64,000 bases of DNA from SHZL01 sp031362985 (GTDB taxonomy: Bacteria > Pseudomonadota > Gammaproteobacteria > Xanthomonadales > SZUA-36). How positions within the stretch are numbered: position 1 is the stretch's first letter; each line of letters opens with the position of its first letter. The notes below the pieces were generated by a model, which saw only the letters and a program-made list of their open reading frames with translations, was not told where the DNA came from and did no database searches. Positions 51,829 to 61,199 of this stretch are shown here, piece by piece. The stretch is taken from NCBI GenBank assembly GCA_031362985.1, contig JANLTO010000025.1:1-64000 (forward strand), read 5' to 3'. Position numbers and translations under genes: made by a program.

Positions 51829-53013
51829 TCAAGCGGCAGCAAGGGACTTGAGCTGCTGCTTCAGTCCGCGCGCCGCCAGGGCGTAGCCGCCATCGCTGCC
51901 ATCGACAAAATGCATATGGTTGCCGTTGTAGGAAAACACGATGCACGTTAGCAGGGCTTCGCTGGACTTGTGCATGCCGTAGGCCAGGCGGTGTTGCCGG
52001 TACCGGTTTTCCAGGTAGCTCTGTAATTCCTGGTACTGCGCCTCACTGCCATCTATCACCATGCGCAGCACGCCGTCGAATTTGCGAAAGTCCGAGTTCT
52101 CCACCATGTCCTCGATGTAGTGGCTCCAGCGCACTGCGCTGGTATCCCGTTTGCGCGCAAACAGGTAGCTGCCGGCTATATTCAGGAACAGCATGTTGGC
52201 GAAATACTTGATGCGGCCCCAGGGTTTGAGCTGAGCGGACCGCACTCGCCATTCATGGCTGAGTTGCCTGGGGCTGAACGAGAGTCGCATGCGTTCGGCG
52301 CGCAGCGGATGATAACTGGCGACCTCACCGTAAATGTCGTGGATCTTTTCCGAAACCTCGCGGTAGATGGCGAGCCTGTTCTCTGCATCAGGCGAGACCG
52401 CTGCGATGAGCAGCGCCAGCTTGTGATCGTGAAAGCTCGGCACGCCCTGCCAACGGCACTCGAATCCTTCAAAGCTGCCATCGCACGGGCCATCAGACTC
52501 CAGCACACGCAAAACACCCTGGGCCTGCGGATCCTTGGTGAGGCGTTCCGCTTCTTCCCAGCCCCGGCCTGAGAACGTTGCCTGGGTCAGGTTGGTGGAT
52601 AGCAGCACCTTGGCAAGGCGCGTCTCGAAGCCCTGGGCCGACAGGTCCGCGACGCGGACCATGCCGGCGCGCAATGCCAGGCCAAAGCTTTCGCGCGCCA
52701 GGCGTTGTGCCTCGCGCAATGCGGGTATGAGACGCTCCTGCAGTTCTCCTGGCACCGCAAAGGTGGCGCCGTCACCACCGAAAACGAAGGGCAATTCAAT
52801 GCTTCGATCCACGTTGATGACCGCGGCAATGCAGGCCACGCCCACCGTGTTCACTTTCTTGTAAGCGCCGTCGGCGATAGCCTGGGTGGAGCCGATCACA
52901 TCGGTGATGATGACCCACCAGTCGTCCGGCAACTGGCTGTGCCGACCGGTTTCAATCGCCGCCGCAAACGTCTCCAGCGTTGGAAGTTCGTGATAGAAGT
53001 TGGCGTTGCTCAT
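51829..53013 (-). CDS. DUF3095-family protein
   Basis: A 394-residue soluble protein. DDWWVIITDVIGSTQAIADGAYKKVN and VFGGDGATFAVP resemble the metal- and nucleotide-binding blocks of class III nucleotidyl cyclases, and the whole pattern fits DUF3095, which I assign from memory of the family. A C-terminal region (HRLAYGMHKSSEALLTCIVFS, HFVDGSDGGYALAARGLK) follows. Activity is unproven. It is convergent with the CHAT protease gene with a 50-nt gap. If it makes a nucleotide second messenger it could be a signalling partner of the neighbouring system; that is speculation. Confidence 0.75.
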   Translation of the reverse strand: MSNANFYHELPTLETFAAAIETGRHSQLPDDWWVIITDVIGSTQAIADGAYKKVNTVGVACIAAVINVDRSIELPFVFGGDGATFAVPGELQERLIPALREAQRLARESFGLALRAGMVRVADLSAQGFETRLAKVLLSTNLTQATFSGRGWEEAERLTKDPQAQGVLRVLESDGPCDGSFEGFECRWQGVPSFHDHKLALLIAAVSPDAENRLAIYREVSEKIHDIYGEVASYHPLRAERMRLSFSPRQLSHEWRVRSAQLKPWGRIKYFANMLFLNIAGSYLFARKRDTSAVRWSHYIEDMVENSDFRKFDGVLRMVIDGSEAQYQELQSYLENRYRQHRLAYGMHKSSEALLTCIVFSYNGNHMHFVDGSDGGYALAARGLKQQLKSLAAA

Positions 53014-53083
53014 GGCGTTAAGAGTATAGGCAAGGTGAGTACTGTTTTGTGAGAAATCTGCATCGATCCGGACGCTTCTTACC

Positions 53084-53115
53084 AGGGAAACTCTGATTTA
53101 TTCAGAGCTTTCCTA
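53084..53115 (+). repeat. dispersed hairpin repeat, copy 2
   Basis: GGGAAACTCTGA and TCAGAGCTTTCC flank a short AT loop. The first 22 nt equal those at 28616-28637. It lies in the 281-nt gap between the DUF3095 and CsgG-like genes, upstream of both divergent genes. Confidence 0.6.
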
Positions 53116-53294
53116 GCATGGATGCAAGCCACTTCGACCCCTCTATACAGCTGCAAACACATGGCTTCTGCGCTGGTTGCGGGGCAACGCGTAGCCTACA
53201 GCGCTGTGCCACCGGCAGCCGAAGTAGTGTTGCGTTCGGCGGAACTTCAGTGCCAGAATCAAGCAACTGAAATCCATTGCTCTGGAGGTCTGGT

Positions 53295-54227
53295 ATGAAA
53301 CTCAGCCTGTTCCTGCTGTGCAGCGTAGCGCTGCTGTTGCCTGTTGAACCGGTGGCCGCACAGAAGAACGTCGACAACCAGCGTGGCTCGACCAAAGACG
53401 TTGATATACCCACGTGTACTCACAGCATAGGAACAGTCTCGCTGACCGACGGCGAAGGTCAGGGCTGGACTTATTACGGGCTCGGCGCGCCGTCAACCCT
53501 GATCAAGACGTTTATCAGCCGCTCCGGTTGCTTCAAGATGGTTGATCGCGGCGCTGGCCTGGTCGCCCTGCAAAAAGAACAGGCGCTAGCCGCCGAAGGC
53601 GGCCTGCAGAAGGGTTCCAACGTGGGCGCCGGCCAGGTCAAGGCAGCCGATTACGTGATCATCGCCGATGTCGCGAACGCCGACTCCAATTCCAGCGGCA
53701 ATGCCGTTGGCGGGGCCATTGGCGGGGTGGTTGGCGGGCATCTGGGCGGCTTGCTCGGCGGGGTGAGCACCAAGCATGTGCAGGCCCAGACAGTGCTCAC
53801 CGTGATGAATGTGCGCACCTCGGAAATCGATGCGACAGCCGAAGGTTCAGCCGACAAGAAAGACATCAGCTTCCTCGCTGGCGGTGGCTGGGGTTTCGGC
53901 GGCGTGGTCGGTGGTGGTTATGAAGACACCGACATCGGCAAAGTGGTCACCTATGCTTTCCTGGACGCCTACCGCCAGATCGTAACCCAGCTCGGCGGTC
54001 TGTCGGATAATGCGGGCGCAGATGCGCCGAAAGAGGCCTTCCAGGTGAATGTCGATAGCGTCAAGCTGAGTCGTTCGCCGTCCTCGTCTTCGAGCGCGAT
54101 GCGCAGCCTTGAATATGGCGCCATGGTCTACCCAACCGGTGCCAGGGAAGAGATGTGGTGGGAAGTGGAAGACGAAAACGGCAATGTGGGCTGGATTGAG
54201 AACGATAATCTCAAACCGGTCAGATAG
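53295..54227 (+). CDS. CsgG-like exported protein with C-terminal SH3-like segment
   Basis: ATG 53295 follows a GGAGGT ribosome site. Signal peptide MKLSLFLLCSVALLLPVEPVAA. The region LIKTFISRSGCFKMVDRGAGLVALQKEQ...ADYVIIADV matches the CsgG/curli-assembly fold, in which relatives form outer-membrane pores or holdfast assembly proteins. A Gly-rich segment with repeated GG pairs (GGAIGGVVGGHLGG) could insert in membrane, and the C-terminus (MVYPTGAREEMWWEVEDENG) resembles an SH3-like domain. No lipobox Cys was seen, unlike E. coli CsgG, and no curlin gene adjoins. Confidence 0.75.
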   Translation: MKLSLFLLCSVALLLPVEPVAAQKNVDNQRGSTKDVDIPTCTHSIGTVSLTDGEGQGWTYYGLGAPSTLIKTFISRSGCFKMVDRGAGLVALQKEQALAAEGGLQKGSNVGAGQVKAADYVIIADVANADSNSSGNAVGGAIGGVVGGHLGGLLGGVSTKHVQAQTVLTVMNVRTSEIDATAEGSADKKDISFLAGGGWGFGGVVGGGYEDTDIGKVVTYAFLDAYRQIVTQLGGLSDNAGADAPKEAFQVNVDSVKLSRSPSSSSSAMRSLEYGAMVYPTGAREEMWWEVEDENGNVGWIENDNLKPVR

Positions 54228-54305
54228 GGCCTGGTGAGATAGAACCCGCGCAGCCAAAAACCAGGCAGGCAAAATACGTAACAACTAAACATTACAGATT
54301 CCGGT

Positions 54306-55754
54306 CTAGGCAGGGCTTGCGGCATCCTCCAGGCCGGGATCTTCCTCCTGCCCGATTTCTGCAACATCAGCTTCTAGGGCATCAGCTTCCAGGGAATCAG
54401 CTTCCAGTACATCGGCGCCCAGCAGGCGCTGCGCCGCATTCGCTGGCAAGGCTTCGACCGACTTCAACTGCTTCGCCATCGCCCGGCTGCGCACTTCGGC
54501 CCTTCCAATGTTATTGGCAGCACTCTGCAGTGTCTTTTTTGTGGCTGCCAGTACTTCACCAAACTTGCCAAATTCCGTTTTAACCGCGCCCAGCACTTGC
54601 CAGACTTCTGATGATCTCTGTTCCAGCGCCAGGGTGCGAAAGCCCATCTGCAGGCTGTTCAAAATAGCCGACAGGGTCGAGGGGCCGGCAATGCTCACGC
54701 GGTGCACACGCTGCAACTCATCAGACAAACCGGGTCGGCGCAGCACCTCGGCGTACAGCCCTTCAGTCGGCAGGAACAGGATGGCAAAATCGGTCGTCAG
54801 CGGCGGGGACAGGTATTTTTCGGCAATCTTCCTGGCTTCCAATCGCACCACTTGCTCCAGTTCCCTTCCTGCCGCCGCCACGCCGTCCGCATCGGCTCGA
54901 TCTGCCGCCTCCACAAGTCGCTCATACTGTTCTTTCGGAAACTTCGCATCAATGGGCAGCCAGACAGGCGTGAGTCCGTCGTCCTGCCCAGGTAAACGGA
55001 TGGCAAATTCGACGCGTGCATTCGTGCCAGGAATGGTTTCCACATTCTTTGCGTACTGGTCGGCCGTGAGCATCTGCTCGAGCAGCATCTCAAGCTGCAC
55101 TTCGCCCCAGGTTCCGCGCGTTTTGACGTTGGTGAGGACACGCTTGAGGTCGCCGACCCCAATGGCCAGTTGCTGCATCTCGCCCAGGCCCTGGTGCACT
55201 TTTTCCAGCCGGTCTGAAACCAGCTTGAACGACTCGCCGAGGCGTTGTTCGAGCGTGGCGTGCAGTTTCTCATCGACCGTCTTGCGCATCTCTTCGAGGC
55301 GCGCGCTGTTGTCCGTTTGCAGGTCCTTGATTTTGTCTTCCAGGGTCTTGCGCACTTCCGCCATGCGCAGCGCGTTGGACTCGGTCAGCGTGCCCAGCGA
55401 CTGGTTCAGGGTATCGCCGAAGCGCGTGAGCGCGATGGCCTGTTGCTGGGCAAAGGAGTCGATCTGGTTATTCTGGATGGTGGCAACGCTGGTCAGTTGC
55501 GCCATGACGATTTGCTGGAATTGCGTAAAATTTCCGGACAATTCCTGCCGGGTGCCTTGCGCGGTAGTTTGGACCTCGCTGCGCAATTCACGCTCAGTGC
55601 GTTCGCTGGTTTGCTGCTGGTGTTGTTCAAGGTCGGCCTGCAGCTTATCCAGCCGCGCTGACTGCGCCTTGCTGGATCCGCGCAGCAGCGTGAGGATCTG
55701 CAGAATAATGATGACTGCGGCGAGCGCAAGAGCAACAGTTTCGGTCTCAGTCAT
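54306..55754 (-). CDS. rmuC: DNA recombination protein RmuC
   Basis: RmuC limits recombination at inverted repeats and carries a nuclease-like fold. An N-terminal membrane helix (VALALAAVIIILQILTLL) is followed by a long coiled coil (about 30-190) and the RmuC domain (VLTNVKTRGTWGEVQLEMLLEQML; LPIDAKFPKEQYERLVEA; TDFAILFLPTEGLYAEVLRRPGL; VSIAGPSTLSAILNSLQMGFR). The C-terminus holds a small acidic repeat (LEADSLEADALEADVAE) coded by short DNA repeats. Length 482 is normal. Confidence 0.95.
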   Translation of the reverse strand: MTETETVALALAAVIIILQILTLLRGSSKAQSARLDKLQADLEQHQQQTSERTERELRSEVQTTAQGTRQELSGNFTQFQQIVMAQLTSVATIQNNQIDSFAQQQAIALTRFGDTLNQSLGTLTESNALRMAEVRKTLEDKIKDLQTDNSARLEEMRKTVDEKLHATLEQRLGESFKLVSDRLEKVHQGLGEMQQLAIGVGDLKRVLTNVKTRGTWGEVQLEMLLEQMLTADQYAKNVETIPGTNARVEFAIRLPGQDDGLTPVWLPIDAKFPKEQYERLVEAADRADADGVAAAGRELEQVVRLEARKIAEKYLSPPLTTDFAILFLPTEGLYAEVLRRPGLSDELQRVHRVSIAGPSTLSAILNSLQMGFRTLALEQRSSEVWQVLGAVKTEFGKFGEVLAATKKTLQSAANNIGRAEVRSRAMAKQLKSVEALPANAAQRLLGADVLEADSLEADALEADVAEIGQEEDPGLEDAASPA

Positions 55755-55802
55755 GTAGGGTCCTCGTCCATCGATTTTACGTGGCAGCTTACCCGCCCTG
55801 CT

Positions 55803-56381
55803 TCAGCCCGCCGCCAGTCGCGCACTTACTTCAGCCAGGCGCCGGGCAATACCATCAAGCGTGGCCTGGTGCTTTGCATCCAGCAGGGCGCCATCCGCTG
55901 CAAATGCCTCGTGTGCGCGCGAGAGCGCAAACTGCTCCGGGAGCACCAGCACGCCCAAAGTTTGCAGGATGGCGCGCAAATGCACCAGTCCGCGCAAGCC
56001 ACCGAGCGCACCGGGCGATGCGGCCACCAGTGCAGCCACCTTGTTCCGGTAGGGCAGGCGGCCGTCGTGCTCCGCGTCGGGCCGTGACACCCAGTCCAGC
56101 GTGTTCTTCAATAGCGAGGTCACCGACGCGTTGTTCTCGGGTGAGGAAATCAGCAAAGCGTCGTGCGCCATAAACAAAACCTTGAGCTCGCGCGCGCTTG
56201 CCGGCACGCCCTCTTTGTCTTCGAGGTCGCCATTGTAGATGGGCATGGAAAAATCGGCGAGGTCAATGAGGGTGGCGCTTGCGCCAGCAGACTGCAGTGC
56301 ATGCGCAGCAGCCGAGGCCAGCTGCTTGTTGTGTGAGCCCGTGCGTGCACTGCCGGAGAAAACAAGAATTTTTGCAGTCAT
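55803..56381 (-). CDS. NADPH-dependent FMN reductase family protein
   Basis: A flavodoxin-like reductase of 192 residues. ILVFSGSARTGSHNKQLA is the FMN-phosphate loop, PIYNGDLEDKEGVPA and SPENNASVTSLLKNTLDWVSR are typical of the ArsH/azoreductase/ChrR-type quinone reductases, and AALVAASPGALGGLRG closes the flavin site. It likely reduces quinones or metals with NAD(P)H. ATG 56381 starts the conserved region. It lies 49 nt after the pirin gene on the same strand, a pairing that recurs in proteobacteria. Confidence 0.88.
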   Translation of the reverse strand: MTAKILVFSGSARTGSHNKQLASAAAHALQSAGASATLIDLADFSMPIYNGDLEDKEGVPASARELKVLFMAHDALLISSPENNASVTSLLKNTLDWVSRPDAEHDGRLPYRNKVAALVAASPGALGGLRGLVHLRAILQTLGVLVLPEQFALSRAHEAFAADGALLDAKHQATLDGIARRLAEVSARLAAG

Positions 56382-56430
56382 GAAAATGACATCCCATTTT
56401 TTGTTATTGAAATGCGATCCGGCGGAAGCG

Positions 56431-57129
56431 TCACGCCAGGTCGAACAGCAGCGCTTCGGCCGCAGCACCGTTATCCAGCGTGATGGTTGGCTCACCAGAC
56501 AGTTTCACTGCGTCACCTGCTGCCAGCACCTGGCCGTTGACGCTGATACTGCCGCGGGCCACATGCACATACGCGCACCGTTCAGCGGGCAGAGTATGAG
56601 TGATTTTCTCCGCGCCATCGACCAGTGCCGCGTACAGCAAGGCGTCCTGGTGGATTTTTACGGAGCCCTCGCGTGCATCGGGCGAAGCCACCAGTTTCAG
56701 CCTGCCGCGCTTGGCGGCAGCATCAAAATGCTTTTCCTCGTAGCCGGGCGCAATGCCGGTCACCTCGGGCTGAATCCAGATCTGCAGGAAGTGCACTTCC
56801 GCAGATTTCGACGCATTGAACTCCGAGTGTTGCACACCCGTGCCCGCGCTCATGCGCTGCACATCGCCGGGGCGGATGACCGAGCCGTTACCCATGGAAT
56901 CCTTGTGCTCCAGCGCGCCCTCGAGCACATAGCTGATGATTTCCATGTCGCGATGCCCGTGGGTGCCAAAACCCATGCCCGGCTTGACGCGATCCTCGTT
57001 GATCACGCGCAAGGCGCCAAAACCCATGTGTACGGGATCATGGTAATCGGCAAATGAAAACGTGTGAAACGAGCGCAACCAGCCGTGGTCGGCATAACCG
57101 CGTTCCTCACTCTTGCGAATCTGCATCAC
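56431..57129 (-). CDS. pirin family protein
   Basis: A bicupin of 232 residues, YhhW-like. The first cupin has the metal ligands FGTHGHRDMEIISYVLEG and AGTGVQHSE, and the N-terminus RGYADHGWLRSFHTFSFADYHDP is diagnostic. YhhW has quercetinase activity in vitro. AGGAGG precedes GTG 57129 at 8 nt; the following ATG could also serve. It probably forms an operon with the FMN reductase gene. Confidence 0.93.
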   Translation of the reverse strand: MMQIRKSEERGYADHGWLRSFHTFSFADYHDPVHMGFGALRVINEDRVKPGMGFGTHGHRDMEIISYVLEGALEHKDSMGNGSVIRPGDVQRMSAGTGVQHSEFNASKSAEVHFLQIWIQPEVTGIAPGYEEKHFDAAAKRGRLKLVASPDAREGSVKIHQDALLYAALVDGAEKITHTLPAERCAYVHVARGSISVNGQVLAAGDAVKLSGEPTITLDNGAAAEALLFDLA

Positions 57130-57275
57130 GTTAAAATCCTCCTGTTCAGTTTCGAGCCTTTATCAGCTGCACTATAAACTTGCCTTAATGGCAGACAAAG
57201 CAAATACTTTCAGCGGAGTTGCGCAGTTCCTCTGAACGCCTTGGAATACATCCTTGAAGGAAGTAAGTACCCACG

Positions 57276-58031
57276 ATGTTGCTGGGGCGATTTTCCCATC
57301 ACGTCCAACGCCAGGACTGGTTCGCCGTCGTGCTGGATCTTCTGGTCGTGGTCCTCGGCATCGTCATTGGCCTGCAGGCGAGCGCATGGAACCAGTCACG
57401 CATCGACCGGCGAGACGAGTTCACGTACTTGGTGGCGCTCGACGCCGACCTGGATGATTCCCACGCCCTGCTCCAGGAAACGATGGAAAACTACGACAGG
57501 ATCTTGCACGCACTGATCCGCCTCGTGGAAATCAGCGACGATCCTTCGCAGCGGCTGCCAACAGAAAACATTGACAAACTGTTGTGGCAGGGGTTGTGGG
57601 ATCTTGCCTTTGTAGAAGAGCATATGAACGTGTATGACGACCTGAAATCCTCAGGCCGGATGAACCTGATTGGCGACCCACAACTGCGCCTGGGCCTGAC
57701 GGAGCTGAAATCCATGTTCGATCGTTATAGCAAAAGCGAACGTGATGCCGGGCAAATCCAGAACCTCACTATCGATGGTTACGTCACTGATCATTTCAAC
57801 AATCGTCGGTTTGCGCTGTATTCGACTAACGGCGTGGGTTTCCCGCAGGCTCCTGCCAATTCGCCCCCACCGGATTCCCTCGCTTTTCTGTCGGCGCAAC
57901 CCACCCGGAACCGCATAACGTCAAAGTACATCTCTTCGAACACCGCGAAAAGGGAGTTGGTGAAGGTCGAAGCCAAGCTGGTCGAAGTCCAGCAACTGCT
58001 GCGGGAACGGATGGAACTGCTGACTCGCTGA
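57276..58031 (+). CDS. single-pass membrane protein of unknown function
   Basis: A 251-residue protein. A short cytoplasmic N-terminus (LLGRFSHHVQRQDWFAV) precedes one helix (VVLDLLVVVLGIVIGLQASAW, about 18-38), then a helical, charged domain with a coiled-coil C-terminus (RELVKVEAKLVEVQQLLRER). The family is seen in marine proteobacteria but I can give no name or function. It stands alone between the pirin gene and higBA. Confidence 0.6.
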   Translation: MLLGRFSHHVQRQDWFAVVLDLLVVVLGIVIGLQASAWNQSRIDRRDEFTYLVALDADLDDSHALLQETMENYDRILHALIRLVEISDDPSQRLPTENIDKLLWQGLWDLAFVEEHMNVYDDLKSSGRMNLIGDPQLRLGLTELKSMFDRYSKSERDAGQIQNLTIDGYVTDHFNNRRFALYSTNGVGFPQAPANSPPPDSLAFLSAQPTRNRITSKYISSNTAKRELVKVEAKLVEVQQLLRERMELLTR

Positions 58032-58035
58032 CGAA

Positions 58036-58341
58036 TCAGGCTGCTTCCGTTCTCGGTATCACCGTTTGCTCAATGTGCTTGCCGGCTTCCTGCTCTGCGA
58101 GTCGCAATTCATAAGACTTTTGCAGATTCAACCAGAACTCAGCCGTGGTATCGAGATAGCGCGAAAGTCGCAGTGCCGTATCTGCGGTGATTCCACGTTG
58201 ACCATTTAGAATCGCCGTGATCCGGTTACCTGGCACACCCAATGCCGCAGCCAAGGCGTTTGCCGATATTTCCAGCACATCCAGCTCTTCCCGCAATATT
58301 TCGCCGGGATGGACCGGCCGCATTCCATTTGTGATCTTCAT
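58036..58341 (-). CDS. higA: HigA-type antitoxin
   Basis: A 101-residue XRE-family antitoxin. The N-terminus RPVHPGEILREEL and the helix-turn-helix SANALAAALGVPGNRITAILNGQRGITADTALRLSRYL are characteristic of HigA/VapI; HigA should bind the toxin and repress the operon. It lies 14 nt downstream of higB, the reversed toxin-first order typical of higBA. Confidence 0.93.
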   Translation of the reverse strand: MKITNGMRPVHPGEILREELDVLEISANALAAALGVPGNRITAILNGQRGITADTALRLSRYLDTTAEFWLNLQKSYELRLAEQEAGKHIEQTVIPRTEAA

Positions 58342-58355
58342 CTTTATTGACTCAC

Positions 58356-58640
58356 TCAGTGGTAATCCACGATTTCGACATCAAAAGGACCGTCTTCCTT
58401 CCATCGAAAACAGATTCGCCATTGCCGGTTGATTCGTATACTGAATTGATTCTTGCGATCGCCCGATAATGCCTCGAAACGATTGCTTCTCAAGTTTGCC
58501 AAATCCTGCAATGTTTCCGCGCTGTTAAGAACCGCAAGACGGCGTTCAGCCTGCTCGGTGAATGCTCGGAATTCCCGGACACCAAGACCTGCAAAAAGGC
58601 GCTCAGTTTTCCGATCTTTGAACCCTCGAATCATGGACAT
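58356..58640 (-). CDS. higB: HigB-type mRNA interferase toxin
   Basis: A RelE-superfamily toxin of 92-94 residues that cleaves mRNA on the ribosome. GFKDRKTERLF at the start, LRSNRFEALSGDRKNQFSIRINRQWRICFRW and VEIVDYH at the end match HigB. The start may be ATG 58634 (MIRGFKD). Upstream, ATACGTAGTACGTAT at 58656-58670 is a likely operator. Confidence 0.93.
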   Translation of the reverse strand: MSMIRGFKDRKTERLFAGLGVREFRAFTEQAERRLAVLNSAETLQDLANLRSNRFEALSGDRKNQFSIRINRQWRICFRWKEDGPFDVEIVDYH

Positions 58641-58655
58641 TGATCCTAACAGAAG

Positions 58656-58670
58656 ATACGTAGTACGTAT
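58656..58670. promoter_or_regulatory. probable HigA operator
   Basis: ATACG-TAGTA-CGTAT is a perfect 5-bp inverted repeat 15-30 nt upstream of higB; GCGTATTA follows as a possible extra half-site. HigA commonly binds such AT-rich dyads over its own promoter. Confidence 0.6.
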
Positions 58671-58910
58671 AGCGTATTAGTAAAATCTTAAAGCGCCCGA
58701 CCGCAGGGCAAACTCAGGGGAACCTGAGCGAAATCCTGCGTGAAACCCCGCCAAAATTCGCTTTACCAGTGTCATCCTTGAGCGTGGCGCTAACTAGCTC
58801 CCCTTTTATAGACATTCGTCCGGCCAGCCGGCATTTTCGGTAAGATACCCCGAGCAATACACATAATAAGGGCCGCTTGAGCGGTCATGCCAGAATGGGG
58901 TGGATACGGA

Positions 58911-61199
58911 ATGTCGCTGTTTGAGGAACTGAAACGCCGTAACGTTATCCGCGTAGGCATTGCTTACACGGTTACTGCGTGGCTGCTGCTGCAGGTGGCC
59001 GACATCGTTCTGGACAATACGTCGGCGCCAGACTGGGTCATGCACCTGATCATGGTCCTGTTGCTCATCGGCCTGCCGCTGGCGCTGCTGTTTGCCTGGG
59101 TCTTTGAAATGACCCCTGAAGGCCTGAAGAAAGAAAAAGATGTAGACCGGACACAATCCATTACACGCACCACCGGCCGCAGGCTGGACTTTGCCATCAT
59201 TGGCGTGCTGGCCGTGGGGCTGGGATATCTCGCCTGGGATAAATTCCTCGCACCGGAAGGCGGCACTGCATCGGAAAAGGGGTCAGAGCCCTTTTCCACT
59301 TCGGCAACCATTGAAAACCCGGGTGCTTCAGACGAGAAAAGGGCTCTGACCCCTTTTCCGCCGTCAGCCTCGCCCGTGAACGCAGCACCAGAAAAATCCA
59401 TCGCAGTATTGCCCTTTGTCAACATGAGCAACGACCCGGACCAGGAATTCTTTTCTGACGGCATATCGGAAGAGTTGCTCAATGTGTTGGCGCAGTATCC
59501 GGGCGTGCGGGTGGCCGCGCGTACCTCTTCGTTCCAGTTCAAGGGGAAAAACCTCGACATTGGTGAGATCGCCCGTTTGCTCAAAGTCAGGAACGTGCTG
59601 GAAGGCTCAGTGCGCAAATCCGGCACCAAGCTGCGCATTACCGCCCAGCTGATCCAGGCCGATACCGGTTACCACCTGTGGTCGGAAACCTATGATCGCG
59701 AACTGGATGATGTATTCGCCATCCAGGATGAAATTTCAGCCGCCATTGGCGAGGCGTTGCGAGTGGAACTGAAGCTGGGGACCGGCGAGGAAGCCGAGGC
59801 ACCCCGCGTGGCTGAGTCTTCCAACACCGCAGCCTACGAGGCCTATTTGAGCGGCCGCCACCTGGTCAACCAGCGCGGGCGAAGCAACATCACGCAGGCG
59901 GTAGAGGAACTGAAACGTGCCGTGCGGCTTGATCCGGAGTTCGCACCGGCGCAAGCCTGGATGGCTATTGCCTGGATCATGATGCTGGACAGCCCCGCAA
60001 CCTATGGAGACCTCAGCCTGGCGGAAGTCAAAGAGCGCGCCACGCCCCATATGGAGAAAGCCCTGGCGCTGGACCCAAACCTCGCCGAGGCGCATGGAGC
60101 ACGCGCCCTTTTTGCCATGAATTCGAGCGATTACGCAACAGCGATGAAGGAAACCGAACGTGCGCTGGAACTGAACCCGGTCTATGTCGATGCCATGAAC
60201 TGGCGGCAAATAACGGCCGGCGCTTCCGGCGATTACGCGGTTTCCCTGGAGATCCAGCGACGCATCGTCGAAGTGGACCCGCTGTCCATCATCGGGCGCC
60301 TGAACTACAGCCCCGTGCTGGCTCTGTCGGACCTCGAAGCCGGGCGCGAAATGGCCCACGGCATGGTCGAGCAAAATCCATGGGCTGGTTATACCGCGCT
60401 GGGTCAGATCGAATTGTGGCCTGGCAAGGATCTGTCCGGCAGCCTGGGCTGGTTCATGCGTGCCTACGGTGAGGACCCGCATGATGAACTATCCAACCGC
60501 TACCTGATCGGCATACTCGCCCTGGTGGGTGAATACGACGAAGCGCGGCGGATTTCGGACGGCAACCTCTACCTGGTCGACATCCAGCAAAACCAACTGG
60601 AAAGCGCCATCCATACCTTGGAAATCACCCACGCAGGCGACCCGGATAACGCTGCCGTCACGATGGACCTGGCCGATACGCTGCACCTGGCCGGGCGGTT
60701 TGAAGAATCGCAGCGACTCTATAGCCAGATGCAGGCGCTGTCGCCCAGCGGAGTGATTGTCGATACCAGGGATAGTTCGACCCGACCGACCTTGCGCATG
60801 GCCTATGCCTACAAACTGGCGGGTGACAGTGCAGCTTCAGCACACGCCATTGAAATCCACCGCAAGGATTTTGAAAAACGCCGCCAGATTGGTCTGCTCT
60901 ATGCCGCAGACTACGTGGCGGAGGCCATGGCCACTGCCATCGAAGGCAACACGGCTGCCAGCTTCGCAGCGATTCGTAGCGCCATCGATAACGGATTTCG
61001 CGACGATGCGTTTTTCCGTGAACCATCGATGCAGTCGCTGGCCCAACACCCCGAATTCCTCGCGTTGAAAGCCGAGGTGACCAAGCTATTGGCAGGCGAG
61101 CATGCTGAAGTGCTGCAGTTGATCTGCAACGACAACCCGATACCGGGCATCTGGCAACCCCTGAGCAAAACCTGCCAAGGCGTGGTGGCCAGTTCATGA
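58911..61199 (+). CDS. TolB_N/TPR membrane protein, paralogue 1
   Basis: A 762-residue protein. The N-terminus SLFEELKRRNVIRVGIAY and three membrane helices (about 17-33, 42-66, 92-110) precede a linker, a TolB amino-terminal-like domain (SIAVLPFVNMSNDPDQEFFSDGISEELLNVLA ... LEGSVRKSGTKLRITAQLI; about 163-290) and TPR repeats to the C-terminus. Such proteins are often annotated as adenylate cyclase-like but have no cyclase domain. The linker carries a pair of palindromic repeats in frame (59273-59359). The stop overlaps paralogue 2 as ATGA. Function unknown, probably envelope signalling or scaffolding. Confidence 0.8.
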   Translation: MSLFEELKRRNVIRVGIAYTVTAWLLLQVADIVLDNTSAPDWVMHLIMVLLLIGLPLALLFAWVFEMTPEGLKKEKDVDRTQSITRTTGRRLDFAIIGVLAVGLGYLAWDKFLAPEGGTASEKGSEPFSTSATIENPGASDEKRALTPFPPSASPVNAAPEKSIAVLPFVNMSNDPDQEFFSDGISEELLNVLAQYPGVRVAARTSSFQFKGKNLDIGEIARLLKVRNVLEGSVRKSGTKLRITAQLIQADTGYHLWSETYDRELDDVFAIQDEISAAIGEALRVELKLGTGEEAEAPRVAESSNTAAYEAYLSGRHLVNQRGRSNITQAVEELKRAVRLDPEFAPAQAWMAIAWIMMLDSPATYGDLSLAEVKERATPHMEKALALDPNLAEAHGARALFAMNSSDYATAMKETERALELNPVYVDAMNWRQITAGASGDYAVSLEIQRRIVEVDPLSIIGRLNYSPVLALSDLEAGREMAHGMVEQNPWAGYTALGQIELWPGKDLSGSLGWFMRAYGEDPHDELSNRYLIGILALVGEYDEARRISDGNLYLVDIQQNQLESAIHTLEITHAGDPDNAAVTMDLADTLHLAGRFEESQRLYSQMQALSPSGVIVDTRDSSTRPTLRMAYAYKLAGDSAASAHAIEIHRKDFEKRRQIGLLYAADYVAEAMATAIEGNTAASFAAIRSAIDNGFRDDAFFREPSMQSLAQHPEFLALKAEVTKLLAGEHAEVLQLICNDNPIPGIWQPLSKTCQGVVASS
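59273..59359. repeat. paired inverted repeat element inside paralogue 1
   Basis: Two 24-nt arms (59273-59296 and 59336-59359) are perfect inverted copies around a 39-nt centre; each arm is itself nearly palindromic, with core GGGGTCAGAGCCC. The whole is 87 nt, a multiple of 3, and is read through as EKGSEPFSTS...DEKRALTPFP. Confidence 0.85.

Noticed and set aside
54508..55758. 416-aa plus-strand open frame
   Set aside because: It lies wholly antisense to rmuC and is Ser/Arg-rich with no domain.
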